Below are positions 14,023 to 23,304 of a DNA stretch of 32,116 nucleotides, piece by piece. The stretch comes from Deltaproteobacteria bacterium (GTDB taxonomy: Bacteria; Desulfobacterota; Desulfuromonadia; Geobacterales; Pseudopelobacteraceae). The stretch spans positions 1 through 32,116 of the forward strand of contig JAFLLC010000068.1 of assembly GCA_019162745.1 (NCBI GenBank), given 5' to 3'. The position numbers were made by a program, and so were the translations under genes. The notes below the pieces were generated by a model that worked only from the letters and a program-made list of their open reading frames with translations, was not told where the DNA came from and ran no database searches. Position 1 is the stretch's first letter. Each line of letters starts with the position of its first letter.

Positions 14023-16352
14023 TAGACATCTCCTGATGTTGAGGCTGCATCAAGTGCATGTCGGACTGTCTGCGCTAATTCATGCCGTTCAAGCGGCTTA
14101 ATGGCCACTTCTGTGATAAATCCCGCAATCTGTCCACTGCTATCGGTACCATAGCTGGACGTAGGATCGAATCCGGTGCAGAGGATAATCGGCATCCCTG
14201 GCTGCAAAGCCGCAATATTTTCCGCCAACTGAATGCCGTTCAGATTAGGCATAGCCTGATCAGTGATAACAAGATCAAAGGAATGCGGCGCCTTCCGAAA
14301 GAGTTCAAGAGCTTTGAGCGGATCATTTTGAGACGTCACATTGTACCCCAGTTTCTGCAGCATCAGTGTGACGCTGAATAACAAGTCCTCGTCATCGTCA
14401 ACCAGCAGTATCCGTTCAGCCCCAGTGGAGGGCTTCTCTCCGATCGTGTCGGATTGATTCAGGGGTTGTTGGCTCACAATGGCCGGCAGGTACACATCAA
14501 ACTGCGTTCCCTGTCCAACAACGCTCTTCACCGTAATTCCCCCGTCAAGCTTACTGATGATCCCGTGAATAACCGAAAGCCCCAAACCGGTTCCTTCCAG
14601 CTTCCCTTTCGTTGAAAAAAAAGGATCAAAGATGCGTTCAACAGTCTCCGCATCCATGCCGTGGCCGTTATCCTGCACCGTCATTCGCAGGTACCTGTTG
14701 CCGGGAGTCAGGGTAATACAACAAGCAGCCGTATCTTCATCAGGATCAAAATTTTCGAGAGATAATTCAAGCACCCCCTGCACACGTCCGCGCATGGCAT
14801 GGACCGCATTGGTACAGAGATTCATGACTATTTGATGCATCTGGGTAGGATCGGCAAAAACCGGTTCCAGCTCTTTTCCGATATTCAATCGGATCTCGAT
14901 TGAAGGGGGCAACGTTGAGCGCAACAGCTTGAGGCACTCCTTGACAATTATATCCAGCTGTACCTCCTGACGTTCCTGCTCAGCCTGGCGGCTGAATGTC
15001 AAAATCTGCCGGACAAGATCCTTGCCCCGCTGTCCTGACCGGAGGACAATGTCCAGCAGTTCTTTCTGGCTGCTGTTATCCTCAACCACGTCCAGAGCCA
15101 TTTCTGTACAGGTAATGATTGATGCCAGCGCGTTATTGAAATCATGGGCTATGCCGCCGGCAAGTATGCCGATCGCCTCCATTCGCTGGGCACGCCGCAG
15201 CTGCGTCTCCAGTTGGGTCTCATGGGTAACATCCCGCAGCATGCCAACCCGCAGGGGTTCTGCTATGTTTTTTGTGTGTACCGTCCAGGTTAAAAGGTTA
15301 AGCTCAAGCGCTGATCCGTCAAGCCGCTGATACTTGAAATGAGTTGAGTTTGCAGTGGTGCTTGAAACTGCTTGCACAAAGACTTCACAGAAAGCATCGT
15401 CAGATTCCTTGCAGACTGTCGAGCGGAATTCCTTTCCGATCATCTCAATCACCGGTATGCCGACAATATTGGCAGCGGCAGGATTAACATATTGAATCAG
15501 CCCGTTGTGATCCAGCACAAACAGGCCGGAACGCATCTGCGTGATCACCGATTCCAATAATTGCCGCTGCTGCTCAGCCGCCCTGTTTTCTTCGCTCAGG
15601 CGAAGCGCCGCGATGCCGTAGGAAAGATCCGCGGCAAGGTTGGTCAGCAGGATGACCTCCTCCTCATCAAACGCTAATTTATCGGCTGAATAGATTATCA
15701 AGGCTGCAAAGGTTTTCCCCTGATTACTGAGCGGCAGGAAAATGGACGAGCAAAACCCGTGCTGCAAAAACCGCATCCGGCACATTTCGCAGGCTGAATC
15801 GTTCTGAAGATGCTGTACAACCAGTGGTTTACCGGTTTTGATGGCTGTTTTGAGCGGCCCTTTGCCAAGATCCCTGTTCATACAGGATACTTTGAAAACC
15901 TCAATAAAATCCTGGTCGTCACCCCAACCTGCAACAGGGGTAATTGTCCTCTCGGCATCATCGGAGGCAAGCCCTACCCATGCCATGCGGTAACCTCCGA
16001 CCTCAATAAAGATCCGGCAGATTTCGTTCATCAACTGCTGCTCGTCACTTGCCCGAATCAAAGCCTTATGACATTTGTTATACGCCTTCAGGGCGCGTAA
16101 AAGACGATCAACCGGCCTGTTTCCGGTAGAGAAGCTTTCGCCCTTTTTCTTGTTTACAAGATAGTAGAGAACAAACGATGAAATCAGGATAATGATAATG
16201 CTGTTTGTCTGCAGGGTCTGAATGATATCGTTTCCAAAAACAATGTTGGCAAGGATAATGCCGATATTGACCAGCAGCCAGGTGCCGCCGATACAGGCGT
16301 AAAATTGGACGGTCTTGAATGGTTTAAAGATTAGTGTGGCAAAATCTTTCAT
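14022..16352 (-). CDS. Hybrid sensor histidine kinase (2 TM, GAF, PAS, receiver)
   Basis: A 776-residue protein. Two N-terminal membrane helices (about residues 16-40 and 50-66) enclose a very short outside loop, so sensing is probably internal or in the membrane. A GAF domain (about 95-260) and a PAS domain (about 265-385) follow. The kinase core has the phospho-acceptor His near 403 (GIAHDFNNAL), an N box (NLCTNAVHAM), DNGHGMD and GTGLGLSVIHGI. A C-terminal receiver has its acceptor Asp near 697 (VITDQAMP). It is translationally linked to the NtrC-type regulator and should be its cognate kinase. The GAF domain has several Cys (CEMCRMRFLQHGFC), which may bind a metal or respond to redox state. 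Confidence 0.92.
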   Translation of the reverse strand: MKDFATLIFKPFKTVQFYACIGGTWLLVNIGIILANIVFGNDIIQTLQTNSIIIILISSFVLYYLVNKKKGESFSTGNRPVDRLLRALKAYNKCHKALIRASDEQQLMNEICRIFIEVGGYRMAWVGLASDDAERTITPVAGWGDDQDFIEVFKVSCMNRDLGKGPLKTAIKTGKPLVVQHLQNDSACEMCRMRFLQHGFCSSIFLPLSNQGKTFAALIIYSADKLAFDEEEVILLTNLAADLSYGIAALRLSEENRAAEQQRQLLESVITQMRSGLFVLDHNGLIQYVNPAAANIVGIPVIEMIGKEFRSTVCKESDDAFCEVFVQAVSSTTANSTHFKYQRLDGSALELNLLTWTVHTKNIAEPLRVGMLRDVTHETQLETQLRRAQRMEAIGILAGGIAHDFNNALASIITCTEMALDVVEDNSSQKELLDIVLRSGQRGKDLVRQILTFSRQAEQERQEVQLDIIVKECLKLLRSTLPPSIEIRLNIGKELEPVFADPTQMHQIVMNLCTNAVHAMRGRVQGVLELSLENFDPDEDTAACCITLTPGNRYLRMTVQDNGHGMDAETVERIFDPFFSTKGKLEGTGLGLSVIHGIISKLDGGITVKSVVGQGTQFDVYLPAIVSQQPLNQSDTIGEKPSTGAERILLVDDDEDLLFSVTLMLQKLGYNVTSQNDPLKALELFRKAPHSFDLVITDQAMPNLNGIQLAENIAALQPGMPIILCTGFDPTSSYGTDSSGQIAGFITEVAIKPLERHELAQTVRHALDAASTSGDV

Positions 16353-16416
16353 GGCTATGGACCTTCAGCAATAGTGCTGCGAACACAAAATTGAAATGGT
16401 GATTTTATTGTCGTGG

Positions 16417-18048
16417 TTATAGCTTAGCATTGACTGCCGGCTCACAGTGTGGTTGTGGCAGCCTGATGATAAAGGTTGTGCCTTTGCCCGGCGCACTTTC
16501 AGCGGTTATAGTTCCTCCATGTGCCTGAACGATACCGTAGGAGACCGATAACCCGAGACCGGTTCCTCCGGTACCTTTGGTTGTAAAGAACGGGTCAAAC
16601 AGCTTGCCCAGTTGCTCCTTCGGCACACCGCCGCCTGAATCCGATATTCTGATAACTACACCGCCGGCAGGATCATCACTAGGAGTGGTAACAATCTGCA
16701 GTTCCCCTTGCTTCATCTCCTGCATTGCCTGCCCGGCATTAATAAATATATTGATAAAGACCTGTTTGAGGTGGTTCTGGTCAGCCATGATTTCCGGCAG
16801 GTTGTTGTCAAGCTCTCTGACAATCGTCACATTCTGAAAAACTGTTTGACATTCAACCAGCCGCAGGGAATCAACCAGTACCTGATTGATATCACAGACT
16901 AGCATTTGGGGTTGGTAATCCCTGGCGAACTCCAACAGTCCCTTGACAATCCCGGCACAACGTTGCGCCTCCGCACTGATAGTCTCGATATCCGTTTTGA
17001 GCGCCGGGTCCAGACGCACGTCTTTGGCCACCAGCGAGCTGAAGATCAAGATGCCGGAAAGGGGATTATTGATCTCGTGGGCGATTCCGGCCACCAGTTC
17101 CCCCAGTGACGCCAGTTTTTCGGTATGAACCAGCTGCATCTGCATTCGCTTCAACTGTTCACTGCGTTCTTGAACTTTTTCTTCCAGGGTGCGGCCCCAC
17201 TCTTCAAGATCAGTGCGGGCTTGACGCAGGTTGTTGGTCATCAGCTGGAAGGCGCGCATCAAATCACCCAGTTCATCATTAGAAGTGGGAGTCAGCTCGC
17301 AGTCAAGTTGACCCTGTGCCAGGCGTTCAGTGTGACGAAGCAGCTCATTGACCGGGTGATTGACCAGACGCATGGTAAAAAACGTCAATGAAGCTCCCAG
17401 CAGGATAATCAGCACCAGCGTCAGCAGGATGATCCCGTTGCGGTAAGAGGTCAGATCGGATCTCAGGACATCTAGTGAGACGACTATATCCACCATTCCG
17501 AGTGACTTGTCAGAATTGCTATGGAAGTGGCAGTCAGCAGTGGAACAGCTGTCCTCGTTCGGCACAGCCTTGGTAACTCCAATTACCTGGGTACCGTCAG
17601 GCAGGGTAAAAAAGCGATTTTTACTACCGAGGGAGGCGTTAACCAGAGGTTTTACCGGATTGTGGCACCGATTGCAGTGGAGTGCTGTCGGATTCGGCAC
17701 CTGTCCGATTTCGCCAGAGACCGTGGAATGGACAATAATCCCATCATGGTTGATCATCCTGATCCGCTCAATACCAGGGTGGCTGGACACCTCATCGATC
17801 ATCTGGTAGACCATGGTACGATTGTCTGCCAGCATCTGGTAGTGCGTCATTCGAATGATAGTTGAGGCAAGGTTCTCTATTTCTCTGGTCGTATTATTGA
17901 CCAGCATTTTTTGCAGGTTGTTTATATTGATCCAGGCAAACAGCGTCATGAACAGTACAACCACCGTACCGGTCAGGGCCGTCAGCTTCTGGATCAGAGA
18001 AAGACGGCGCGGCAGCAGTGAACGCAGCAACTGCTTAGGATTCAACAT
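16417..18048 (-). CDS. Heme c-binding membrane histidine kinase
   Basis: A 543-residue kinase (ATG at 18048; an in-frame TTG at 18069 is an alternative). Two membrane helices enclose a periplasmic domain with a CNRCH heme c site near residue 124 and a CSTADCHFH site of CX4CH form near 169. HAMP, dimerisation domain with His near 323 (GIAHEINNPL) and an ATPase domain (NIFINAGQAM, DSGGGVP, GTGGTGLGLSVSYGI) follow. The sensor half matches the kinase-less protein at 5557-6408. Such heme c sensors are known to respond to redox potential or small ligands. The gene overlaps its regulator partner (18035-19453) by 14 bases. Confidence 0.92.
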   Translation of the reverse strand: MLNPKQLLRSLLPRRLSLIQKLTALTGTVVVLFMTLFAWININNLQKMLVNNTTREIENLASTIIRMTHYQMLADNRTMVYQMIDEVSSHPGIERIRMINHDGIIVHSTVSGEIGQVPNPTALHCNRCHNPVKPLVNASLGSKNRFFTLPDGTQVIGVTKAVPNEDSCSTADCHFHSNSDKSLGMVDIVVSLDVLRSDLTSYRNGIILLTLVLIILLGASLTFFTMRLVNHPVNELLRHTERLAQGQLDCELTPTSNDELGDLMRAFQLMTNNLRQARTDLEEWGRTLEEKVQERSEQLKRMQMQLVHTEKLASLGELVAGIAHEINNPLSGILIFSSLVAKDVRLDPALKTDIETISAEAQRCAGIVKGLLEFARDYQPQMLVCDINQVLVDSLRLVECQTVFQNVTIVRELDNNLPEIMADQNHLKQVFINIFINAGQAMQEMKQGELQIVTTPSDDPAGGVVIRISDSGGGVPKEQLGKLFDPFFTTKGTGGTGLGLSVSYGIVQAHGGTITAESAPGKGTTFIIRLPQPHCEPAVNAKL

Positions 18049-19453
18049 ATTCTTTGGCCGATATGCCAACTTTTTTCATCATGGCTTGGAAATTGGGGCG
18101 AAGCATACCGGTCTCTTCCGCTGCACGGGTAATGTTGCCCCCGCTACGCTGCAAAGCGCTGACCAAAAAAGCCTTCTCTATATCCTCAACCGCATGTTCC
18201 CGCAGATGGCGCTTGGCTTCCTTCAGTTCTTCCACGCTCAGCGGCACCGCCGTATAATCCAGTATCTCGACTTCGTTTGAACCGTGGCTCAACTCCAGAT
18301 CCTCGTGAGTAATCAGACTATCCTCTGCCAGCACCACGGCACGCTCGATGATGTTTTCCAGTTCCCGCACATTGCCGGGAAAGTTATAGCTCTGCAGAAT
18401 CTGCATCGCTCCGGCGGTGACCCCCTTGATATCCTTGCCCAGCTCTTCAGACACAGTACGAATAGCATGTGAAACCAAAAGGGGGATGTCTCCCGTCCGT
18501 TCCCGCAGCGGGGGCAGGTCCATCGGAATTATGTTCAATCGGAAGAACAGATCCTCCCGGAAGGAGCCTTCGGCTACCATGTCACGCAGATTCCGGTTGG
18601 TGGCAACCACCAGGCGGATATTGATCGGGATCGGCTTGGTACCACCGATCGGGGTTACCTCACGTTCCTGCAGCACACGCAGCAACTTGGCCTGAGTGGT
18701 GTTACTCAGATTGGATACCTCATCCAGAAACAGGGTGCCTCCCTCGGCGACCTTAAACAGGCCGGTCTTGGTTTGAATGGCGCCGGTAAAAGAACCCTTG
18801 ACATGGCCGAATAGTTCTGACTCAAGCAGGCTTTCCGCCAGCGAGGTGCAGTCAACAGCCACAAAAGAATTGTCACGCCGCGCACTATGTTTGTGGAGAG
18901 CTCTGGCAACCAGTTCCTTGCCGGTGCCACTCTCACCGGTTATCAGCACCGTGCTGTCCGTGGGGGCCACCTGCATGATCCGGCGATAGACCTTGATCAT
19001 CTCCTGGCTCTTCCCAACAAACTGATCAAACCCCTCCGTATCGAGCAATTCTTTGCGGAGGTAAAGATCTTCCAGAGCCACCACCCGCTGTTCCAGCGCC
19101 AGTTTAACGGTGTTCAGCATTTCTTCCGGGGTGAAAGGTTTGGCAATATAATCTACAGCTCCCAATTTCATGACCTCTACGGCGCTGTCTACCGAGGAGT
19201 AGCCGGTTATGAAAATAACCGGCAGGTCCGGCTGAATCTCCTTAATCGCCTTTAACACCTCCATGCCGCTCATGCCGGGCATTTTCAGATCGGTGATTAC
19301 CAGGTCGAATGCTTCCTGCTTAATCCGCTCCAGAGCCGCATGGCCGCTGGCAAAGGTCTCTACCTGAAAAGAGGCGGACTCAAGAATCCTGCGTACCCCT
19401 TCCCGGATAACCGGCTCATCGTCAATTACCAGCAGCTTCTTTTCAGCATCCAT
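18035..19453 (-). CDS. NtrC-family sigma-54 response regulator, partner of heme kinase
   Basis: A 472-residue protein with a complete receiver domain (DDE near residues 11-13, acceptor in VITDLKMPG, KPF after strand 5), an AAA+ domain with GESGTGKE, the sigma-54 loop as GSFTGA, Walker B GTLFLDEVSN, and a Fis-type helix-turn-helix (ITRAAEETGMLRPNFQAMMKK). An AGAGG ribosome site precedes the ATG. Its stop overlaps the start of the heme kinase gene, so the two form a two-component system. Periplasmic redox control of cytochrome genes in this window is the likely output, but the targets cannot be proven from sequence. Confidence 0.93.
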   Translation of the reverse strand: MDAEKKLLVIDDEPVIREGVRRILESASFQVETFASGHAALERIKQEAFDLVITDLKMPGMSGMEVLKAIKEIQPDLPVIFITGYSSVDSAVEVMKLGAVDYIAKPFTPEEMLNTVKLALEQRVVALEDLYLRKELLDTEGFDQFVGKSQEMIKVYRRIMQVAPTDSTVLITGESGTGKELVARALHKHSARRDNSFVAVDCTSLAESLLESELFGHVKGSFTGAIQTKTGLFKVAEGGTLFLDEVSNLSNTTQAKLLRVLQEREVTPIGGTKPIPINIRLVVATNRNLRDMVAEGSFREDLFFRLNIIPMDLPPLRERTGDIPLLVSHAIRTVSEELGKDIKGVTAGAMQILQSYNFPGNVRELENIIERAVVLAEDSLITHEDLELSHGSNEVEILDYTAVPLSVEELKEAKRHLREHAVEDIEKAFLVSALQRSGGNITRAAEETGMLRPNFQAMMKKVGISAKEYVES

Positions 19454-19517
19454 GAAAAACCTCTGTACGGGTGTGATGTTTTTTATTCTACTCGCCTAAA
19501 ATACCTTCTATCACTGT

Positions 19518-20429
19518 CTACTGCAACTGTAGAATTGGTTTTATTAGCGCCTGGATTATGGTGGCGGTCTGTGAGTCGGCATACCGTTGCAAAAAGGCTA
19601 CTCCACTGTCGCCAGCTTCGGCGATCAGCGGGTCAATCGGTACTGACCCCAGAAACGGTACACCCATGTCATCGGCCATTAATCTGCCGCCGCCTGACTG
19701 AAATACCGCTGTCAACTCACCACATTTCGGGCAGACAAAGCCGTTCATGTTCTCGATAACTCCCAGTACCGGCAGGTTGAGTTGGCGACAGAAGGAGATC
19801 GATTTACGTACATCCACTGCAGCAACCTTCTGCGGAGTGGTTACAATCACCGCACCGTCGGCATCTTCAATAGTCTGGCATACTGAAAGCGGCTCGTCAC
19901 CGGTACCTGGCGGTGAATCTACAATCAGGTAATCCAGGTCCCCCCAGGCGACGTCACGGATAAATTGAGTGATCACGCCGGATTTCATCGGGCCGCGCCA
20001 GATTACGGCTTCATCCTGGTCCTTGATAAAGAAACCGAGTGAGATAACTTTCATACCATCCAGATCAACCGGCAGCAGTTCACCGTTCCCTTCCATTATC
20101 TGGCGGCCCTCCAGGCCCAGCATGGTGGGGATACTCGGGCCATGGATGTCCACATCAAGCAGGCCCACTTTTTTACCGGCCAGATGCAGCGCCATCGCCA
20201 GGTTGACCGCCACCGTGCTCTTGCCGACGCCCCCCTTACCGGACAGCACGATGATTTTGTGCTTTATCCGGCAGAGCCGTGAGGAAAGACGGCGGCGTTC
20301 CTCAAATTGCTGCTGATTTTCACCCTGATGCTTGTCTGTTGCTGAACAACTGCTGGATGAACATGAATCACAGGCTGTCGGTGCACAAGCCTGTTCCTGA
20401 TGAGTAGTACCTTGCTGCTTTGTTTCCAT
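19518..20429 (-). CDS. mrp: Mrp/NBP35-type P-loop ATPase (Fe-S cluster carrier)
   Basis: A 303-residue ATPase with deviant Walker A GKGGVGKST (near residues 64-72), the DVDIHGPS switch, DSPPGTGDEP, and the CPKC pair near residue 233 that bridges an Fe-S cluster in dimers of this family. The N-terminus is unusual in having seven Cys in about 15 residues, ending in CDSCSSSSC, reminiscent of the NBP35 N-terminal cluster site. The ribosome site AGGAGG is strong. It ends the ORP-like operon with two MinD-ferredoxin ATPases. In Desulfovibrio a homologue is part of the orange protein complex; whether it serves cluster delivery or cell division here is open. Confidence 0.92.
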   Translation of the reverse strand: METKQQGTTHQEQACAPTACDSCSSSSCSATDKHQGENQQQFEERRRLSSRLCRIKHKIIVLSGKGGVGKSTVAVNLAMALHLAGKKVGLLDVDIHGPSIPTMLGLEGRQIMEGNGELLPVDLDGMKVISLGFFIKDQDEAVIWRGPMKSGVITQFIRDVAWGDLDYLIVDSPPGTGDEPLSVCQTIEDADGAVIVTTPQKVAAVDVRKSISFCRQLNLPVLGVIENMNGFVCPKCGELTAVFQSGGGRLMADDMGVPFLGSVPIDPLIAEAGDSGVAFLQRYADSQTATIIQALIKPILQLQ

Positions 20430-20479
20430 TTTGTGGTGCCTCCTGAGATATTGTTTGGTGTTTAGCTGTCAAAGCCAGC

Positions 20480-20542
20480 CTATGAGCAGGATGAACCACG
20501 CTCTGACGATATTACAAATCCGTTTTCGTATGTGATTTTCAT
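20480..20542 (-). CDS. Possible 20-residue small protein
   Basis: A very short frame (MKITYENGFVIS, ending SSCS) in the 133-bp gap between the MinD-type and Mrp genes, with a strong AAAGGAG ribosome site seven bases before the ATG. It could be a genuine short peptide, a translation relay before mrp, or the remnant of a longer gene. Nothing else supports it. Confidence 0.35.
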   Translation of the reverse strand: MKITYENGFVISSERGSSCS

Positions 20543-20562
20543 AACGTTGCTCCTTTGTAAGT

Positions 20563-21450
20563 TTACAGCATCTGGGAAACCTGCCGCCAGACCTGCCTGA
20601 TGTCATCGGCTACAGCCGTATCCATTTCAACCACTGCTTTCTGTTGAAGTTGGGCCTCGGTCACAGAACGGTCATAGCGGATACGGCTCGTTGTCCCGGC
20701 GCCGGCTGAGCGTGCTGCAGCCTCTATGCGATCTGCCTGTTGAGAATTAATGTTCCACTTGTTCACGCACACAGCGGTCGGAACGGAAAAGTGACGGGCC
20801 AGTGCCAGTACCCGTTGCAGATCATGCAGACCCGACACAGACGGCTCAGTTACCACCAGTGCAAGGGAGACACCGCTGAGGGAGGCGATCACCGGACAAC
20901 CGATGCCGGGAGGGCCGTCGGAGATAATCAGCGGAATCTGTTTTTTAACGGCCAATGCCAGGGCCTGTTCACGCACCGTAGAAACCAGCTTGCCGGAATT
21001 CTCAGCGGCAATCCCCAAATGCGCATGAACCATCGGCCCGCAGCGGGTGTCGGAAATCATCCACTCACCGCAATGCCGTTCTGGAAAATCAATCGCTTCG
21101 GCGGCGCAAAAGCGGACACAGACACCACACCCCTCACAGGCAACCGGATCAATCCAGTATTTTGTCCCGTTAGTGCGGACAGCATCAAAACGGCAGACAT
21201 CAAGGCATAGCCCGCAACCGGTGCACTCTATTTGATCAATATTCGCCTCGTGCCCACTGGAAAAAACATGCCTCTGTTCCACTTCAGGCTTAAGTAGCAG
21301 GTGGAGGTCGGATGCATCGACATCGCAATCGGCTAGTACCGCTTTGTCTGCCAGAACAGCGAACGATGCCGTGATGCTGGTTTTACCGGTACCCCCCTTG
21401 CCGGACAGAATTACCAATTCGCGGATATGTTTCTTTATCATAGTTGGCAT
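20563..21450 (-). CDS. MinD-superfamily ATPase with inserted ferredoxin domain (second)
   Basis: A 295-residue protein with a deviant Walker A GKGGTGKTS near residue 18, then a two-cluster ferredoxin insert (CTGCGLCLDVC and CEGCGVCVRFC) and DGPPGIGCPV as the Walker B region. It overlaps the preceding paralogue by 13 bases, and the two are about equal in length. Paired MinD-ferredoxin ATPases are a constant part of the ORP gene clusters of Desulfovibrio and related anaerobes. They are believed to handle metal or Fe-S clusters for NifX-like partner proteins. The exact role here is inferred from gene order. Confidence 0.92.
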   Translation of the reverse strand: MPTMIKKHIRELVILSGKGGTGKTSITASFAVLADKAVLADCDVDASDLHLLLKPEVEQRHVFSSGHEANIDQIECTGCGLCLDVCRFDAVRTNGTKYWIDPVACEGCGVCVRFCAAEAIDFPERHCGEWMISDTRCGPMVHAHLGIAAENSGKLVSTVREQALALAVKKQIPLIISDGPPGIGCPVIASLSGVSLALVVTEPSVSGLHDLQRVLALARHFSVPTAVCVNKWNINSQQADRIEAAARSAGAGTTSRIRYDRSVTEAQLQQKAVVEMDTAVADDIRQVWRQVSQML

Positions 21451-22325
21451 CCCGCTGTCAGTAATTCCTGCTTCAATTTTGCAGCCAGTTCAGCAAACAT
21501 CAGGCCGTATTCAGGCAGAGCACGAGCAACCAGATCACCACGTGAGGTAACCTCGGCAATCTGCCGGTCGTCTGACAGAGAAAGTAATACCGGTAATTTT
21601 TCAGTCCGGCAATAATGGTAGAGCCCAACCTGATCTTCTCCCGCTCTATTTACAACAATAGCACAGGGCAGCTTCAGCTGGCGTACGGTTGCCACTGCCA
21701 GTTTAAGATCATGCAGACCAAAGGGGGTTGGATCAGTTACCAGCAGCACGTAATCAGATTCCCTCAGGGTCGCTACCACCGAGCAGGAAGTCCCTGGCGG
21801 GGCGTCCAAAATAGCAGGAATATCATCCAGCAGCAGCTCTCTAACGGCGCGAATTACAGGTGGTACTACCGAAACACCGACTTCCAGACGTCCCTCCAGA
21901 AACCTGATATTTCCGTGCTGCCCCACAGCAACCTGCCCAATTAAATGAGGTCGCTCGGTAATGGCTCCAGTCGGGCAGATTCGCAGACACCCACCACAAC
22001 CGTGGCATAACTCGGGGAAAACCAAAGTCCTGGCCCCCAGTGAGACGATGCCGTGAAACTGGCACAGTTTAGCGCACGCCCCGCAACCGGTACAGCGGAT
22101 AACATCCACTTCCGGGAACAGCATGGTAACTTCTCTTCTGTCAAACAGTTCGCAACGGAGAAAAAGATTGACGTTGGGTTCTTCTACATCACAATCAGCC
22201 AGCTGTACCGGCTGACCAAACATGGCTGCCAGGTTGAGCGAAACCATTGTTTTCCCGGTACCTCCCTTGCCGGAGGCAACTGCTATCCGGACAGCTTTCT
22301 TAATGCCTTCGACGGCCACTACCAC
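21438..22325 (-). CDS. MinD-superfamily ATPase with inserted ferredoxin domain (first)
   Basis: A 295-residue protein with Walker A GKGGTGKTM, ferredoxin motifs CTGCGACAKLC and CHGCGGCLRIC, and DAPPGTSCSV. The start is a GTG at 22325 behind an AAGGG site and overlaps the stop of the short NifX-like gene by seven bases; GTG and overlap together suggest translational coupling. It is a paralogue of the next gene. The pair probably works as a heterodimeric ATPase that binds four [4Fe-4S] clusters in total. Confidence 0.92.
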   Translation of the reverse strand: MVVAVEGIKKAVRIAVASGKGGTGKTMVSLNLAAMFGQPVQLADCDVEEPNVNLFLRCELFDRREVTMLFPEVDVIRCTGCGACAKLCQFHGIVSLGARTLVFPELCHGCGGCLRICPTGAITERPHLIGQVAVGQHGNIRFLEGRLEVGVSVVPPVIRAVRELLLDDIPAILDAPPGTSCSVVATLRESDYVLLVTDPTPFGLHDLKLAVATVRQLKLPCAIVVNRAGEDQVGLYHYCRTEKLPVLLSLSDDRQIAEVTSRGDLVARALPEYGLMFAELAAKLKQELLTAGCQL

Positions 22326-22477
22326 TGCCCTTCAGCATCACGTCCTTGACGGTTTTTGATCAGTTGAATGCTGTTCTGTCCCAGATCATAAATCAGAAAA
22401 TTGGCGGCACGACCAAAACTAGAGTCCATTGCCGCCGCTAAATCTTGCCCTGATGTGGTAAAGGCTATTTTTCTCAA
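22319..22477 (-). CDS. Shortened NifX/ORP-like protein
   Basis: A 52-residue protein from a TTG start at 22477, chosen for its ACAGGAGA ribosome site and because the sequence from there (RKIAFTTSGQDL, FGRAANFLIYDL) is the beginning of a NifX/NifB-type metal-cluster domain. A full domain has about 100-120 residues; this one stops after EGQW, without the central region. The ending resembles the C-terminal tail of full members, so an internal deletion is likely. It may be a functional remnant or dead; coupling with the next gene may have kept it. Confidence 0.6.
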   Translation of the reverse strand: MRKIAFTTSGQDLAAAMDSSFGRAANFLIYDLGQNSIQLIKNRQGRDAEGQW

Positions 22478-22592
22478 AATATCTCCTGTTTCTACAAAAA
22501 GTAAAAACACCGGTGTCGCACCCCCTGGTTCGACACCGATGCCCATTTCTGCTCAACCTTCACATAGATAGGCTTGCAGACTCAGGATTTTT

Positions 22593-22832
22593 TCAGCGCT
22601 GTCCACGCCCCTTCGAGCAACCACCATTCCGGCTACCATTCCCGAATCTAATTCCATTGCCGCATTCCTGTTGGCCACGATAATCTGTCTTGGGCTGTTG
22701 CTCCACTACTGTCTGGTCCTTTACGGTTTCGCGATTCAGCCGTCCCGGCATACCGCTGCCGCTGCAGAAACCAAGTCCACGACCGCTCTTTGAGCCGGCA
22801 TTCATAGGTCCTTTTCCGTTTCCATTTGGCAT
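22593..22832 (-). CDS. DUF5320-like Gly-rich small protein
   Basis: A 79-residue protein starting MPNGNGKGPMNAGSKSGRG and continuing with GFCSGSGMPGR, the pattern of DUF5320 proteins found beside NifX-like and MinD-ferredoxin genes in anaerobes. It is rich in Gly, Asn and Arg, with Cys at three places. A strong GGAGG ribosome site precedes it. The biochemical role of the family is not known. Confidence 0.8.
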   Translation of the reverse strand: MPNGNGKGPMNAGSKSGRGLGFCSGSGMPGRLNRETVKDQTVVEQQPKTDYRGQQECGNGIRFGNGSRNGGCSKGRGQR

Positions 22833-22863
22833 TACCTGTTCCTCCTTTGTGCATATCCTGCCA

Positions 22864-23256
22864 TCATTTTTCCGATGGCTCCCTGCAGGGGTGCTTTAAC
22901 GCGCCATGCCGCTTTCCCCTGCAACAACCGGGCATGGCCAGATGTCCGTCTTTTAGGCTGTCAGACAGGCATGCCTGAATAACCTGTTCCAATCCGCCGG
23001 CAACAAAAGACACCACCTTGATGCCGCGCTCTGCCAAGGCCTCACAGGAACCTCGGGTGATTGCGCCGCAGATCAGCTGCTCCACCTGAAGTGTCGTCAA
23101 ACGCAGTACCCGCTCCTGTGTGTCATCAGTGGCAAAGCGCCTCTCGGACTGGCCGACGATCCTCCCTTCGGCGGTCTCAATAATCCAGAGATGCCGGGCG
23201 ACGTCAAAGACCGGTGCTATACGTTTATTCCAGATTGAAAAAGCAATTTTCCCCAC
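22864..23256 (-). CDS. NifX/ORP-like metal-cluster-binding protein
   Basis: A 130-residue protein from a GTG start at 23256, supported by a CCGGAG ribosome site seven bases upstream and by the sigma-54 promoter 50 bp away. It has the NifX-type fold features KIAFSIWNKRIAPVFDVARHLWI and ICGAITRGSCEALAERGIKVV. The C-terminal part adds Cys and His (PGCCRGKRHG), which could bind metal. It is the first gene of the operon, in the position of the orange protein or its relatives. In Desulfovibrio the orange protein carries a Mo-Cu sulfide cluster; which metal is bound here is unknown. Confidence 0.85.
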   Translation of the reverse strand: MGKIAFSIWNKRIAPVFDVARHLWIIETAEGRIVGQSERRFATDDTQERVLRLTTLQVEQLICGAITRGSCEALAERGIKVVSFVAGGLEQVIQACLSDSLKDGHLAMPGCCRGKRHGALKHPCREPSEK

Positions 23257-23304
23257 GTTGTTGCTCCGGACAGCGATCATCAGTTATCTAATTCAGAAGT
23301 TTGT

